Counted from the first letter of the stretch, positions 1 through 8,734 are shown. The stretch is 64,000 bases of DNA from CALGYY01 sp963678485 (GCA_963678485.1 OY782882.1:3224001-3288000); one strand, 5' to 3'. Program-made: numbers and translations. Notes: generated by a model from the sequence alone, not told the origin.

Positions 1-36
1 TGGAAAAGGAACTGGCAGTCCGTAAGGTTAGCCGGT

Positions 37-1296
37 TTAGGTTTTTTGTTTCTTCTTTTTAGCGGCTGGGAATAGCACATTATTAAGAATGAGGCGATAT
101 CCCGGAGAATTAGGATACAAGGAGAGCTCTGTTGGTGGATCATAAACAAGGTGCTGATAATCTTCGGGATCATGACCGCTTAGAAACGTCCACATTCCTT
201 TGCCATATTCACCATGAATATATCTTACTTCGTTTAATGATTTTGTTTCACCCATCACTAAGACACTTGGTTTAACAAGGTCTTTGTTGAATGCTGTGCT
301 CTGTCCCATAAAGCCTTTAATAATTTGCTCATGATCCTGACAAAGCATCGTTGGCACAGGATCCCATTTAGCAGAAAACTCAAAGAGTGTAAAGAAATCG
401 TTTTTAGGATCGATATGGCGAGTATTCGTTACATCAATATTGGAAACCTCGTATTCGTAAGGATTGCGAACCAATGTAAAATTGGTGAATGCAAAGCACT
501 GCGAATAATCTAATTTGGAATTGGCCTGTGGATCGGAAGGATCTCCGTCGAACATGGCATCACAAATATCAATCCCATCAGCAGCCAATGCAATATCAAA
601 GCTATCAGGAGCCGAGCACATGGCGAAGAGATAACCACCCCCAGCCACGAAGTCCCTGATCTTTTTCGCAACAGCCAATTTTAATTGAGAGACCTTAGAA
701 TAGCCCATTTTTCTAGCACTCTCTTCAGAAACCTTTACGTCTTCCTGATACCAGGCAGCATTCTGAAAACTTGCCCAAAACTTTCCATATTGGCCGGTAA
801 AGTCTTCGTGATGCATATGCAACCAATCATATTTCGGCAGTACGCCTGATAACACTTCCTCATCATAAACCACGTCATAAGGAATCTCAGCGTAGTTCAA
901 TACCAGCGTAACAGCATCGTCCCAGGGCTGCTTGTTCTTTGGTGAATAAACAGCAATCTTAGGTGCTTTCACAAGTTTCACCTCATCCATATTTGCTTCA
1001 GGATCCGAAATCTCAGTAAGAATTTGAGTAGCCTGAACATCAGCAATAATTTCATATGTAACATCCCTGAGTGCGCATTCTTCTTCGAATGATTTGGCAT
1101 ATTTCACCATGAAGCTGCCCCCCCTGTAATTCAGGAGCCAACTCATTTCAACTTCATTCGTCAAAATCCAATAAGAGATTCCGTAAGCTTTGAGGTGATT
1201 CTTTTGAGCAGCGTCCATTGGAATGAGTAGGTATGATGCCTTGACTCCGCCAGAGGAAACAATAAGAACCATCATTAAAAACAGCAATTTTTTCAT
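37..1296 (-). CDS. Conserved secreted Bacteroidota protein (often labelled 'asparagine synthetase B')
   Basis: A 419-residue protein with an N-terminal signal peptide (MKKLLFLMMVLIVSSGG...). It opens with a recognisable LLIPMD..QKNHLKAYG block that I know from Bacteroidota proteins carrying the database name asparagine synthetase B. I see no glutaminase Cys-2 N-terminus and no PP-loop ATP site, so that name is not supported by the sequence. The middle (about residues 110-330) has alternating beta/alpha stretches and a GGGYLFAMCSAPDS segment resembling the ThuA/glutamine-amidotransferase-like fold of large Bacteroidota surface proteins. It ends in a lysine-rich tail. A promoter box sits just upstream, giving a very short leader. 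Function unknown; likely periplasmic. Confidence 0.8.
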   Translation of the reverse strand: MKKLLFLMMVLIVSSGGVKASYLLIPMDAAQKNHLKAYGISYWILTNEVEMSWLLNYRGGSFMVKYAKSFEEECALRDVTYEIIADVQATQILTEISDPEANMDEVKLVKAPKIAVYSPKNKQPWDDAVTLVLNYAEIPYDVVYDEEVLSGVLPKYDWLHMHHEDFTGQYGKFWASFQNAAWYQEDVKVSEESARKMGYSKVSQLKLAVAKKIRDFVAGGGYLFAMCSAPDSFDIALAADGIDICDAMFDGDPSDPQANSKLDYSQCFAFTNFTLVRNPYEYEVSNIDVTNTRHIDPKNDFFTLFEFSAKWDPVPTMLCQDHEQIIKGFMGQSTAFNKDLVKPSVLVMGETKSLNEVRYIHGEYGKGMWTFLSGHDPEDYQHLVYDPPTELSLYPNSPGYRLILNNVLFPAAKKKKQKT

Positions 1297-1675
1297 AACG
1301 TATTATAAACATACAAAGGTAAGGATTATTGTAGAAATTTTCAATTTCCACAATAAGTAACAAATTGTATTATTCCTTCGTTAATCTTGACTGAAAAGAG
1401 AAGTGTGTATAAAAATAAAAATAGTCAAGAAAAATTCTTTGTTGATGGAAGTGTCTAAAATACAACATAATATAATGTTTGATTTAAATGTCAGATGAAT
1501 ATTTATTTAACGAATGTATTGTCATTACAGAGAGTTTATATATATTTAACCTGCGAAATTTCGCGCTGAAGTGTTCAATGTAGTAGGAAAAGCAGCTTCC
1601 GTTTGATTGTTATTGAATGCATAATTAAATTGTTTTAGAGAATATCCATTGAAAAAATCAGCGTTTATCGTACAT
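1297..1675. other. AT-rich intergenic region with a 12-bp palindrome
   Basis: This divergent intergenic stretch holds the minus-strand promoter listed separately and otherwise AT-rich sequence. A perfect 12-bp palindrome GCGAAATTTCGC lies at 1553-1564, about 110 bases before the downstream ATG. It stands out from the AT-rich background and could be an operator; no exact TAnnTTTG box was found for the plus-strand gene. Confidence 0.4.
1314..1345 (-). promoter_or_regulatory. Bacteroidota-type promoter for the gene ending at 37
   Basis: On the minus strand a -7 box TACCTTTG (1321 to 1314) matches TAnnTTTG, with a -33-like ATTG at 1345-1342 and a 20-base spacer. Transcription would start near 1308, about a dozen bases before the ATG at 1296. 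Confidence 0.55.
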
Positions 1676-3070
1676 ATGAAACACTCAAGATTATATACCG
1701 CAATGATTTGTTTCCTTATCGGAGTGGCAATGCTGGCTGGTTCCTGCTCGTCGGGAAATCAACAAAAACAAAATACTGATTTTGAAAAGGGCGTGGTGAT
1801 ACCCAAAGTAAATTGCCTGACTGATGAGAGTATTTCGTATTCACTGTATCTTCCGTCTTACTATGATGATACAAAAAAATATCCTGTGATTTTTGCTTTT
1901 GATGCGCATGCAAAAGGCATCGTCCCTGTTGAGCTTTTCAAGGAACAGGCCGAGAAATACGGATATATTCTTGTTGGCTCCAATAATTCTCAAAATGGAT
2001 TATCCTCAGAAACTACACTTCATTTTTATGAGGTAATGTCGGATGATGTTCTTGGAAGATTCAGTATCGATAAGAACAGGGTTTATACTGCTGGCTTTAG
2101 TGGAGGCTCTAGAGTGGCCAGTTCGGTAGCAATTTTCAAGGGGGGTATCACGGGTGTAATTGGTTGTTCTGCCGGTTTTCCTGCGCTCACACAACCCATT
2201 TCTTTCCGTTTTGATTATATAGGTTTTGTTGGTGATGAGGATATGAATTATCTGGAGATGGTTACATTGCAGGATGCGCTGCAACAGGCCGGATACAGGC
2301 ATCATTTGGTAGTGTTTAAAGGAATTCATGACTGGCCACCGAAGAAACGTGTTGATGAAGCCTTCATCTGGATGGAAGCCAACGCCATGAAGGATAAAAA
2401 GCGTCCCACCGATGCCAAGTTTGTTGCCGACATCATCGACCGATGGTATAAGGAAGCATTGGCTCTTGAAAAGGGCAACAACAAACCAGCGGCCTTCGAA
2501 AAGGTACAAAATATTATCGGCTTTTTTGATGGATTGTCGGATATGAAAATCTATACGAAAAAACTGAATGAATTAGGCGCTTCTGAAGAAGTAGCAGCTG
2601 ATCTCAAGCGCAGAAATGAAAGTTCGCAGAAAGAGCTTGCACTGCAAACGCAATACATAAAAGCGCTGAATGAAAAGAGTGCTGCATGGTGGAGAGATGA
2701 AATTCGCGTGCTGAATCAGAAAGCCGAAGATACGGTTAATGATCTTGACCGTGGAATGTTCAAGCGTTTATTGGGCTATCTCAGTTTAGCAGCCTATTCA
2801 AATGCCAATGGTTTATTAAATGCCGGACAACTGGAACCCGCAGCACGTTTCATCGAGCTGTATTCTATAATTGATCCCCAAAATAACGAGCATGCATATC
2901 TTGCTGCCTGTTTATATGCTAAAAAGGATCAGCCCGATAAAGCATTTGCTTCTCTGGAACAAGCGCTGGAACTCGGTTTTACTGATTTTAGTCGTTTCGA
3001 AAATGATACAGTGTTAGCCAGATTAAAAGGGGATACCCGGTATTTCGATATACTCCAGAAACTGCGTTAG
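1676..3070 (+). CDS. Lipoprotein with alpha/beta-hydrolase domain and C-terminal TPR-like region
   Basis: A 464-residue protein starting at ATG 1676; an in-frame TTG at 1649 gives only nine more residues and a poorer signal peptide. Residues 1-24 are a lipoprotein signal with lipobox-like LAGSC. The N-terminal half is an alpha/beta hydrolase of the esterase/PHB-depolymerase type: nucleophile elbow GFSGGS near residue 140, an acidic candidate in the GDEDMN segment, and a catalytic His candidate in KGIHDWPP. The C-terminal part (about residues 240-464) is helical, ending in TPR-like helices (AYLAACLYAKKDQPDKAFASLEQAL). Probably a membrane-anchored periplasmic or surface hydrolase. The substrate is not evident. 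Confidence 0.75.
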   Translation: MKHSRLYTAMICFLIGVAMLAGSCSSGNQQKQNTDFEKGVVIPKVNCLTDESISYSLYLPSYYDDTKKYPVIFAFDAHAKGIVPVELFKEQAEKYGYILVGSNNSQNGLSSETTLHFYEVMSDDVLGRFSIDKNRVYTAGFSGGSRVASSVAIFKGGITGVIGCSAGFPALTQPISFRFDYIGFVGDEDMNYLEMVTLQDALQQAGYRHHLVVFKGIHDWPPKKRVDEAFIWMEANAMKDKKRPTDAKFVADIIDRWYKEALALEKGNNKPAAFEKVQNIIGFFDGLSDMKIYTKKLNELGASEEVAADLKRRNESSQKELALQTQYIKALNEKSAAWWRDEIRVLNQKAEDTVNDLDRGMFKRLLGYLSLAAYSNANGLLNAGQLEPAARFIELYSIIDPQNNEHAYLAACLYAKKDQPDKAFASLEQALELGFTDFSRFENDTVLARLKGDTRYFDILQKLR

Positions 3071-3135
3071 AACAATCGTCTATTCCAAACCCGTTGAATT
3101 TCTTCGTATAGCTGCTGTGTTGGATAAGCATTGTT

Positions 3136-3143
3136 TATCTTTG
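3136..3143 (+). promoter_or_regulatory. -7 promoter box for moaC operon
   Basis: TATCTTTG fits TAnnTTTG, 48 bases before the moaC ATG at 3191. It also shows that an in-frame TTG at 3131 lies upstream of the likely transcription start and is not the real start. The -33 element is not clear. Confidence 0.5.
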
Positions 3144-3190
3144 CAAGGCGAAGCCATTATGTAAATGGGCAAATTCAAATTACAGAGGAT

Positions 3191-3640
3191 ATGAAAAAAT
3201 TTTCGCATGCCGACGATCAGGGCAAAGCTGTGATGGTAGATGTCACGGCAAAGCCAGTCCAAACTCGCACTGCACGTGCATGTGGCAGCATCGTACTTAA
3301 TGCTTCTACCTTAGATCTTATCCGTGAGAACGAAATAAAAAAAGGTGATGTGCTTACTGTTGCTGAAATTGCAGGTATACAAGCAGCAAAGCAAACTTCA
3401 ACCTTGATTCCTTTATGTCATCCCTTACAATTAACAAAAGTTGAGGTCGTCTGTACCCTTACTAATACGGGCGTTAGCGTTGTTTCCTTGGTGAGATGCA
3501 AGGGACAAACCGGCGTTGAGATGGAAGCTCTCACTGCAGTTAGTGTGGCCTTGCTCACCATTTACGATATGTGCAAGGCTGTAGATAAGGAAATGATTGT
3601 TGAAGAAATTCGTTTACTTGAAAAAACAAAGGAAGGATAA
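3191..3640 (+). CDS. moaC: Cyclic pyranopterin monophosphate synthase MoaC
   Basis: MoaC converts the MoaA product 3',8-cyclo-GTP to cyclic pyranopterin monophosphate in molybdenum-cofactor synthesis. From ATG 3191 the product has 149 residues, close to the family size of about 160. It opens with FSHADDQGKAVMVDVTAKP, as MoaC does. The hallmark STLIPLCHPL segment supplies an active-site His, and GVEMEALTAVSVALLTIYDMCKA is the conserved second block. It is first in a tight run: the MOSC-MogA fusion follows after 6 bases. The other moa/moe genes are not in this window, so the pathway must be completed elsewhere. Confidence 0.93.
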   Translation: MKKFSHADDQGKAVMVDVTAKPVQTRTARACGSIVLNASTLDLIRENEIKKGDVLTVAEIAGIQAAKQTSTLIPLCHPLQLTKVEVVCTLTNTGVSVVSLVRCKGQTGVEMEALTAVSVALLTIYDMCKAVDKEMIVEEIRLLEKTKEG

Positions 3641-3646
3641 TCACGC

Positions 3647-4582
3647 ATGGACATCAATAAGATAAGAGTGATCTCGACCAATATTTCTGAAAAGAAAGGA
3701 ACGATCAAGCTTCCTGTTGATCACATTGAATTATTTGATGAAGGTGTGAAGGGCGATGCCCATTCCGGACCTTGGAACCGCATGGTCAGCATGCTTGCAA
3801 AGGAAAGTGTTGCACGATTCGAAAAGCAGGCAGGAAGGCAAATACAGCCCGGAGAATTCGCAGAGAATATTACCAGCGAAGGTATTGAGCTCACACTTAC
3901 CCGTCCGCTCGACAAGTTTATTTTTAATCAGGTAATTCTGGAAGTGACGCAAAATGGGAAAAAGTGCCATGGGGAACAGTGTGCCATCTTTAAGGAAGTT
4001 GGAAACTGTGTAATGCCTAAGGAAGGAATTTTTTGCCGCGTTATAAAAAAAGGAATTATCCATGTTGGTGAAGAAGCCATCTATGAGCCCAAAGTATTTC
4101 GCAATCTTGTAATTACTTTGAGTGATCGGGCTAGTCAGGGTGTGTACGAAGATAAGAGTGGTCCTGCCCTTGAAGAACGCATCAATGGATATTTCAAGGA
4201 ACAAGCCCGAAAAAGTGAGGTGCAACGTATCGTTATACCTGATGATGCTGAAGTGCTTAAACAAGTTCTGGAAACACATCACAAGCAGATGGATTTTATT
4301 TTCACGACTGGTGGTACCGGTATTGGTCCTCGGGATATCACACCTGAAGTCGTGAAACCCTTGCTGGACAAGGAAATTCCCGGAATCATGGAGATGATAC
4401 GGGTAAAATATGGCTCAGAGAAACCAAATGCATTGCTAAGTCGCGGTGTCGCTGGCCTTATGGGCAATTGCTTTGTGTTTACGCTGCCTGGCAGTGTAAA
4501 AGCGGTAGGGGAGTATATGGATGAAATCACCAAAGGGATGATGCATTTGATCTATATGTTACATAGTCTGGATATGCACTAA
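3647..4582 (+). CDS. MOSC-MogA fusion (molybdopterin adenylyltransferase with N-terminal MOSC domain)
   Basis: A 311-residue two-domain protein. Residues 1 to about 145 are a MOSC domain, with GDAHSGPWNRMVSML, the PGEFAENIT segment and a cysteine-rich NGKKCHGEQC...FCRVI end; MOSC domains carry sulfur or bind Moco. Residues about 150-311 are a MogA/MoaB domain with TGGTGIGPRDITPE and GIMEMIR..Y, which in MogA binds and adenylylates molybdopterin before metal insertion. The fusion would put a Moco-handling domain next to an MPT-activating enzyme, and its position 6 bases after moaC supports a role in this pathway. Start ATG 3647 matches domain boundaries. Whether the MOSC half sulfurates, stores or passes on cofactor is inference. 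Confidence 0.88.
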   Translation: MDINKIRVISTNISEKKGTIKLPVDHIELFDEGVKGDAHSGPWNRMVSMLAKESVARFEKQAGRQIQPGEFAENITSEGIELTLTRPLDKFIFNQVILEVTQNGKKCHGEQCAIFKEVGNCVMPKEGIFCRVIKKGIIHVGEEAIYEPKVFRNLVITLSDRASQGVYEDKSGPALEERINGYFKEQARKSEVQRIVIPDDAEVLKQVLETHHKQMDFIFTTGGTGIGPRDITPEVVKPLLDKEIPGIMEMIRVKYGSEKPNALLSRGVAGLMGNCFVFTLPGSVKAVGEYMDEITKGMMHLIYMLHSLDMH

Positions 4583-4604
4583 TACCAGACAAACATCAAT
4601 TATT

Positions 4605-5171
4605 ATGGAAGCAGGAATTAGCAGGGAACAGGCCTTGGAATTATTACGCACCTATGTAAAAAAGGAGGCTATGATTGCCCACAGTCTCGCATCGGAAGTT
4701 GTATTGCAGGCGCTGGCGAAGCGATTGGGCGCGAATCCGCGGATCTGGGGTATTGCAGGATTACTCCATGATGTGGATGTTGAGATTACCAATGCCGATC
4801 CTAAGGTGCATGGATTGAAGGCCATTGAAATCCTTAGAGAACAGGGTGTAAATGAAGAAATCATTGAAGCTATCAGTTTACACAATGAGGAAGCAGCTCC
4901 TGTGCCTCGCAGTTTACCGTTTCATTTTGCGCTGGCTGCAGGCGAGACTATTACCGGACTTGTGATGGCGACTACCATGGTTTATCCGGAGCGAAAGCTT
5001 GAAGTGGTTAAACCGAAATCGGTGGTAAAACGAATGAAAGAGAAGGCTTTTGCGGCATCAGTAAAACGAGAGACCATTCTCGAATGTGAGAAAATAGGAA
5101 TACCGATCGATGAGTTTGCCACCATTGCTGTTGAAGCCATGAGAACAATACATACAGATCTGGGATTGTAA
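4605..5171 (+). CDS. HD (HDIG-type) domain protein
   Basis: A 188-residue single-domain metal-dependent phosphohydrolase candidate. The conserved metal ligands are visible as MIAHS (first His, near residue 27), GLLHDVD (the HD pair) and a later SLHNEE. Short HDIG proteins of this kind are common in Bacteroidota and their substrate is usually unknown. It starts 22 bases after the MOSC-MogA gene and ends 20 bases before the acetyltransferase, so it is probably cotranscribed with the Moco genes. No membrane segment or signal peptide. A nucleotide substrate is plausible from the family but not shown. Confidence 0.8.
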   Translation: MEAGISREQALELLRTYVKKEAMIAHSLASEVVLQALAKRLGANPRIWGIAGLLHDVDVEITNADPKVHGLKAIEILREQGVNEEIIEAISLHNEEAAPVPRSLPFHFALAAGETITGLVMATTMVYPERKLEVVKPKSVVKRMKEKAFAASVKRETILECEKIGIPIDEFATIAVEAMRTIHTDLGL

Positions 5172-5191
5172 AACATAATTAATATATTAAA

Positions 5192-5671
5192 ATGAGTGTA
5201 AGTTTACGTCAGGCAACAAAAGCTGATCTTCCGGCTGTACTTGGGCTGATTCAGGAATTGGCAACGTATGAGAGAGCACCCCAGGAAGTCACCGTAACAC
5301 TGAGCGATCTTGAGGCTGATGGTTTTGGAGAGCATCCGTTGTTCGAAATTATTTTAGCTGAGCAGGAGGGACGTCTTGCCGGCATGGCATTCTATTATAT
5401 TGCATATTCCACATGGAAGGGAAAATGTATTTATCTGGAAGATATTATTGTTCCTGAAGTGCTGAGGGGACAAGGAATAGGGCGCATTTTATTTAATGAA
5501 GTAGTGTTGAAAGCCAAAGAAATAAATGCTAAGCGACTGATGTGGCAAGTACTTGATTGGAACGAAACGGCTATTAACTTTTATAAAAAATACGATGCAC
5601 TGCTTGATCCGACTTGGGTGAACGGACGGCTTACTCAGGAGCAGATTCAGCGCTTTGTTCCTCTTGTATGA
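5192..5671 (+). CDS. GNAT family N-acetyltransferase (diamine acetyltransferase-like)
   Basis: A 159-residue GNAT enzyme. The acetyl-CoA loop is seen in VLRGQGIGRILFNEV (about residues 91-105). The flanking motifs (LRQATKADLPAVLGLIQELATYE at the N-terminus, IYLEDIIVPE, and WNETAINFYKKYDA) resemble the spermidine/diamine acetyltransferase branch, so a polyamine or thialysine-type amine is a reasonable but unproven substrate. It is the last gene of the close-packed run that begins with moaC. Cytoplasmic, with no extra domains. Confidence 0.85.
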   Translation: MSVSLRQATKADLPAVLGLIQELATYERAPQEVTVTLSDLEADGFGEHPLFEIILAEQEGRLAGMAFYYIAYSTWKGKCIYLEDIIVPEVLRGQGIGRILFNEVVLKAKEINAKRLMWQVLDWNETAINFYKKYDALLDPTWVNGRLTQEQIQRFVPLV

Positions 5672-5741
5672 TGAAGCACGAATTAACAGCCTTAGGTTGA
5701 AAACGTCTTTAATAGTGTCACACTAAAGGCTGGAAAATCAT

Positions 5742-5749
5742 TACTTTTG
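5742..5749 (+). promoter_or_regulatory. -7 promoter box for divIC
   Basis: TACTTTTG fits TAnnTTTG and ends 14 bases before the ATG at 5764, predicting a very short leader. A -33 box is not obvious. Confidence 0.5.
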
Positions 5750-5763
5750 AAAAAATAATTTTC

Positions 5764-6093
5764 ATGTTCACGAAGATTCTTCATTTTTTTAAACGTTTCC
5801 TAAAGAATTATTATCTGCTCACCGGGGTTGTATTTGCTGTATGGATGCTTTTTTTCGACAGCAACAATATGATCAACCAGTTCAGGAATCGTCAGGAATT
5901 GAACGGACTGCTCAAGGAAAAACAGTATTACGTTGACGAAACAGCCAAGAACAAAGCCATGGTTGAAGCCCTTACTGATCCAAAGGATAAAAGGGCTCTT
6001 GAGAAATGGGGCAGGGAAAAGTATTTGATGAAGAAGCCTAATGAAGAGATTTTCCTGATCATTCGTGATTCTAAGAAAGCAGCCAACGATTAG
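5764..6093 (+). CDS. FtsB/DivIC family septum formation initiator
   Basis: A 109-residue bitopic membrane protein. One transmembrane helix (about residues 15-32, LLTGVVFAVWMLFF) is followed by FDSNN, then a coiled coil (about 40-75) and a short conserved tail (EKWGREKYLMKKPNEEIFLI). This is the architecture of FtsB/DivIC, which joins FtsL and FtsQ/DivIB in the divisome and helps activate septal peptidoglycan synthesis. The -PNEEIF ending is typical of Bacteroidota members. It has its own promoter box and converges on the Bat operon. Confidence 0.87.
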   Translation: MFTKILHFFKRFLKNYYLLTGVVFAVWMLFFDSNNMINQFRNRQELNGLLKEKQYYVDETAKNKAMVEALTDPKDKRALEKWGREKYLMKKPNEEIFLIIRDSKKAAND

Positions 6094-6115
6094 TTCACAA
6101 ATCGTTTTTGAGAAG

Positions 6116-6871
6116 CTAAATTTTCTGTAATACGCTAGATTTTAACCAACCCGAATTTCCATTGGCGATACGGATTTCGTACCATTCACCTATCTGGTCT
6201 TTGATTTCTACTTTTGAGCCTTCGTGTAATACAAAAATATCGGTACTGCTTTCATCGGGAGAACTTTTAACCGACACCGAAGGTTCGAATATAATGGCTT
6301 CGGCATTTGCATTAAAATTATGGTAGGCAGCCACAGAGCAGACCGTTGAGAAAACGCCGGAGACAATTAATAGTATTCCAAACCAGAATGCTGCTTTTCT
6401 CATCCATTGTTTGCCTGCGATAAGAAAGGTTGCAATGCTTATCAGTACTAGTGAAAATATTACGATGATTAGTACTGCCCATTGCTTCAAGGTGAACATT
6501 GTTTGTCCGGCTTCCCAAACTCTTAGATAAACGGGTTGAGGAAGTGGTGCAATTTTATCTGCAATTTTGCTTTGGGCCACTTTGAGATTGTATTCCAGAT
6601 TTTCGTTGCCCGATTTTAGCTTCAGCGATTTTTCATAATAAAGGATGGCTGCCGCGAAATTATTAGCCTTGAAGCAAGCATTGCCTAGAGAATAATAGAG
6701 CCCCGGTGATTCATAGCCCATTTCGATGACTTTCTTATAATCATCTAATGCTTGGTTATACTTGTTTTCGGTAAAGGCTTGGTCTGCCTGCCGAACATAT
6801 TCTTCCGGAGTCTGTTGTGCAATGCAAACAGCTGCCATGGAAAACAGAAGGAGGAAGGCAAATCGTTTCAT
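6116..6871 (-). CDS. batE: BatE: TPR and SH3-domain membrane protein
   Basis: Last gene of the Bat (Bacteroides aerotolerance) operon. The 251-residue product has a signal peptide ending near AQQTPEE, two or three TPR units (about residues 22-110), a central pair of hydrophobic helices (about 128-185) and a C-terminal bacterial SH3 domain (about 190-250, FEPSVSVKSSPDESSTDIFVLHEGSKVEI...GEWYEIRIANGNSGWL). SH3b domains often bind peptidoglycan or partner peptides. Its ATG overlaps the batD stop by 4 bases, implying translational coupling. The exact role of the Bat complex is unsettled; oxygen tolerance and envelope stress have been proposed. Confidence 0.85.
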   Translation of the reverse strand: MKRFAFLLLFSMAAVCIAQQTPEEYVRQADQAFTENKYNQALDDYKKVIEMGYESPGLYYSLGNACFKANNFAAAILYYEKSLKLKSGNENLEYNLKVAQSKIADKIAPLPQPVYLRVWEAGQTMFTLKQWAVLIIVIFSLVLISIATFLIAGKQWMRKAAFWFGILLIVSGVFSTVCSVAAYHNFNANAEAIIFEPSVSVKSSPDESSTDIFVLHEGSKVEIKDQIGEWYEIRIANGNSGWLKSSVLQKI

Positions 6872-8709
6872 GATTTCTTTTTCGCTTTAATGGAGTTGAG
6901 ATCTTGTTCTATATCCATGATGATGGATGATGCTTCGTTGTAAAGCGCTTGCATATCGGGTGCTTGACCGGCAGGAGCAAAGCGTGCAAATTCGCATTGA
7001 TTGAGGGTATTCACCAGACGATCCCTTACTTCCGCCTTTACTTTAACATGCAAGAGTTTTTCATCAACACTATTGATTGATAGTTCGGAAAGGGGAATGG
7101 AGAATTTGTCGCACACATAACCCCAAAGCGCTCTGGAAACTTCGACAAAAAATTCGGATGACTGCTCTTGTTGCAGATGTTTTTTTGCAGTAGTGAGTCG
7201 TTTATTAGCCACTGCTGTAGCGCGCAAATGTTTGCGCAGAGCGACATTGCTATTGATGCGGATACGTCGCCGCCAAATGATTACGAAGGCAATGAACAGG
7301 AGTGCAGGAATCAACAGTGATATATAAAACCATAAACTATTATAAAAATTACTTCCAATAACTGTGAGTGGTAATGACTGTGGAGCCATGAAGCGAATAT
7401 CGTTTCCGATAAGTTCCACTTCTTCCTGGTTTACTGGTTTCCCACTTTGTGAAGCAATGCCTTTTCCAACTTTAATGGTGAAGCCTTCTGAACTGATACT
7501 TTTATATGCACGTTGTTTGGGATCGTAGTAACTAAAGGTAAAGGGTTTGATCGTGAAGGTCCCCGGATTGCGTGGCATAATCAGATAATCGTACGTTCTG
7601 GAGCCGGAAACAGGATTGCTGTTCTGGACGATGTTTTCGTTCATCTCAGGGTCATACACTTCGAAATCGGCCGGAAACTCGGGTGTTGGTAATTCAATCA
7701 GGCTAATATTCCCAGTTCCATTAACGCTTAGTCGAAGGTTGATGGCTTCATTCTGCTTTACTTCATTGCGATCGAGTGTTGCATTAAACGAAAAATTTCC
7801 AACGGCACCGCTGAAGGTTTCAGGCTTTTCGAGTTCTGGTAAGGGATTGACATTGATCGTTAATGCATTGCTCCTAATGGTTTTTCTATCTAAATAGTAA
7901 CTGGTAAAAAACCCATTATTAGATTCGACCTTCGTAAAGCAATCTATTTCTAGTGGGTCTATTTTTAAGGTGCCCGTTTTTTGAGGAAATAAGGCGATCT
8001 TGCGAATATCAGCAACAATATATTCAACGCCATTTATTATTTCTTTGTGTTGCTCAGTGTTTTCTGTTATGCTGCTGAGGTCATGAGTCCAGAACCCATT
8101 GTATCCCGCATTATTGACGTAGTTCAAGTGCTCAATTGAAATGTTGGTATAAATTTTATAAGTAACGGTGAGTTGTTCACCCAGCGAAACATTTGTTTTG
8201 TCAATAATTGCTTTAATGTGGATATCGTCACTACTCTTCTTTTCAGAATTGACTTGTTGATTTTTATTTTGTGCTTGTTTTGTTTTCGAATTGCCTTTTA
8301 CAATTTCAACCTTTACATTATTGGAGCTTACCCACTTATTTTTTACCTTTATTTTTGCTGAGCCAATTGTAAATGTGCCGAGTTTTGAACCAGTCAACGT
8401 ATATTCCCATTGTTCACTTCCACTCTCGGAATTTACTATTTTCCCATTCATACTTGTAACATCAGATCCTTGAGTGATTACCTTTGAGAATCCAATGGTA
8501 TTTAATCCGGAAAATGCTGGTGGTGTAAAGCTGGAACCTTTTCCACCAGAAAGTGTAAATGTTACAGTAAACTCTGAATTTTGTGTTACCTTGGAGGCAC
8601 TGATCTTTGCCGTGAATTTTACCTGTGCCGTTATGGCATTTGGCAATATATGTTGAAAAGCCATCAGGATAATGAGGCATATCCAAGGAATAGAATAATG
8701 GTTTTTCAT
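6868..8709 (-). CDS. batD: BatD: oxygen-tolerance/envelope protein
   Basis: A 613-residue protein: signal peptide (about 1-29), a long beta-rich extracytoplasmic region with repeated Ig-like segments (about 30-440), one transmembrane helix (about 455-480, WFYISLLIPALLFIAFVIIW) and a cytoplasmic helical tail. The start KFTAKISASKVTQNSEFTVTFTLSGG and the block VSLGEQLTVTYKIYTN are typical of BatD. BatD is thought to scaffold the VWA proteins BatA and BatB at the membrane. It overlaps batE by 4 bases and starts 25 bases after batC. A shorter protein at 11494-12531 in the same operon repeats the BatD-like N-terminal fold. Confidence 0.88.
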   Translation of the reverse strand: MKNHYSIPWICLIILMAFQHILPNAITAQVKFTAKISASKVTQNSEFTVTFTLSGGKGSSFTPPAFSGLNTIGFSKVITQGSDVTSMNGKIVNSESGSEQWEYTLTGSKLGTFTIGSAKIKVKNKWVSSNNVKVEIVKGNSKTKQAQNKNQQVNSEKKSSDDIHIKAIIDKTNVSLGEQLTVTYKIYTNISIEHLNYVNNAGYNGFWTHDLSSITENTEQHKEIINGVEYIVADIRKIALFPQKTGTLKIDPLEIDCFTKVESNNGFFTSYYLDRKTIRSNALTINVNPLPELEKPETFSGAVGNFSFNATLDRNEVKQNEAINLRLSVNGTGNISLIELPTPEFPADFEVYDPEMNENIVQNSNPVSGSRTYDYLIMPRNPGTFTIKPFTFSYYDPKQRAYKSISSEGFTIKVGKGIASQSGKPVNQEEVELIGNDIRFMAPQSLPLTVIGSNFYNSLWFYISLLIPALLFIAFVIIWRRRIRINSNVALRKHLRATAVANKRLTTAKKHLQQEQSSEFFVEVSRALWGYVCDKFSIPLSELSINSVDEKLLHVKVKAEVRDRLVNTLNQCEFARFAPAGQAPDMQALYNEASSIIMDIEQDLNSIKAKKKS

Positions 8710-8734
8710 AAGGTAACAAATATTGATTATATAT

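Noticed and set aside
37..1296. Calling this gene asparagine synthetase B
   Set aside because: There is no N-terminal nucleophile Cys and no ATP pyrophosphatase loop; the name seems to be a historical mislabel of a Bacteroidota-specific secreted protein.
5687..5737. Imperfect inverted repeat CAGCCTTAG / CTAAAGGCTG before divIC
   Set aside because: The stem needs a bulge, the loop is long and there is no T-tract, so a terminator or switch call is not supported.
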